In this document: positions 5,372-5,642 of the stretch, one piece after another | How the letters are laid out: every line of letters starts with the position of its first letter | Numbering within the stretch: the first letter of the stretch is position 1 | Assembly (NCBI GenBank): GCA_020249025.1 | Contig: JADCGM010000187.1 | Location: 1 to 5,642 of the forward strand | Reading direction: 5' to 3' | From: Alphaproteobacteria bacterium | Lineage (GTDB): Bacteria; Pseudomonadota; Alphaproteobacteria; Sphingomonadales; Sphingomonadaceae | DNA: 5,642 nt | Notes under the pieces: generated by a model | What the model was told of the DNA's origin: nothing | Databases searched by the model: none | What the model saw: the letters and a program-made list of their open reading frames with translations, nothing else | Made by a program: the position numbers and the translations under genes

Positions 5372-5642
5372 TCATTGGCCGGACGTCGAATCCCCGTTCG
5401 CAGGTGCGGTTCCGGTGCCGTCGCTGACCAGCGCGACCTTGCGGAAGCCCGCCGCATTGACCTCGCCGACCACCGCCATCACGCGCCCGTAATCGAGCCC
5501 GCGATCGGCGCGGACATAGACCCGCGGCTCGTCGCCGGCGCGCGCGGTGCGGATCGCGGCGAGCTTGGCCCCGAGAGCATCGGCGGCGACGGCTTGCTCG
5601 TCGATGAACGCCTGCCCCGCGCTGTCGATCGAGATCTGCACC
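5372..5642 (-). CDS. tolR: Tol-Pal system protein TolR, C-terminal part (5' end beyond window)
   Basis: TolR works with TolQ as an inner-membrane proton-driven motor that energises TolA. It belongs to the ExbD/TolR family. Only the last 89 residues are in the window, roughly the periplasmic domain. The N-terminal cytoplasmic tail and single transmembrane helix with its conserved Asp lie beyond the right edge. Visible family features are QISIDSAGQAFID (beta strands), then RVYVRADRGLDYGRVMAVVGEVNAAGF and RKVALVSD, which match the ExbD/TolR pattern of a VxxRAD strand followed by a helix. The first GTG at 5641 is an internal Val, not a start, because the reading frame runs off the window. The end is GTAPANGDSTSGQ, and the TGA lies 13 nt before tolA. 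The choice of TolR over ExbD rests on the tolA and tolB neighbours. tolQ is expected beyond the edge. Confidence 0.92.
   Translation of the reverse strand, partial: VQISIDSAGQAFIDEQAVAADALGAKLAAIRTARAGDEPRVYVRADRGLDYGRVMAVVGEVNAAGFRKVALVSDGTGTAPANGDSTSGQ

Noticed and set aside
5359..5457. N-terminal extension of tolA
   Set aside because: It overlaps the end of tolR in another frame and would place an Arg-rich segment before the transmembrane helix. The start at 5358 fits the operon layout.

Overview
The window is very GC-rich and all seven recognisable genes lie on the minus strand, so they are transcribed from the right edge towards the left. The codon bias, the tolR-tolA-tolB-pal order and the protein sequences (a TolA C-terminal domain with a CWNPP motif, an E. 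coli-length IspG, a Pal with a proline-rich linker) suggest an alphaproteobacterium, most likely a sphingomonad. The genus is an inference. I see no mobile element, CRISPR array, rRNA or tRNA.

Right part (about 2473-5642): the Tol-Pal cell-envelope operon, read right to left as tolR (5' end cut by the window edge), tolA, tolB and pal. TolR and TolA belong to the inner-membrane, proton-driven part of the machine. TolB is the periplasmic beta-propeller and Pal is the outer-membrane lipoprotein that grips peptidoglycan. Together they keep the outer membrane attached and help it constrict at division. The tolB-pal gap holds a plausible pal promoter and a strong pal ribosome binding site. A GC-rich hairpin with a GCAA loop and a short T run ends the operon right after pal. 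No cpoB/ybgF gene follows pal here.

Middle part (about 1249-2412): a two-gene unit made of a membrane-anchored SPFH/band-7 protein and a 73-residue ribbon-helix-helix protein with an AT-hook-like tail (KRGRPPK). A striking AT-only island sits in front of the SPFH gene. It contains a TATAAT -10 box overlapped by a perfect 18-bp palindrome, AATTATGATATCATAATT, which looks like a repressor operator. This is the most interesting part of the window. The small DNA-binding protein encoded downstream is an obvious but unproven candidate ligand.

Left part (68-1189): ispG (gcpE), the [4Fe-4S] enzyme making HMBPP in the MEP isoprenoid pathway. It lies 59 nt after the ribbon-helix-helix gene and may share its transcript. 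A short GC hairpin follows it. Bases 1-67 contain no supported gene.

Overall this is a mostly conserved housekeeping region. The parts that the core genes do not explain are the SPFH/ribbon-helix-helix pair and its palindromic promoter.
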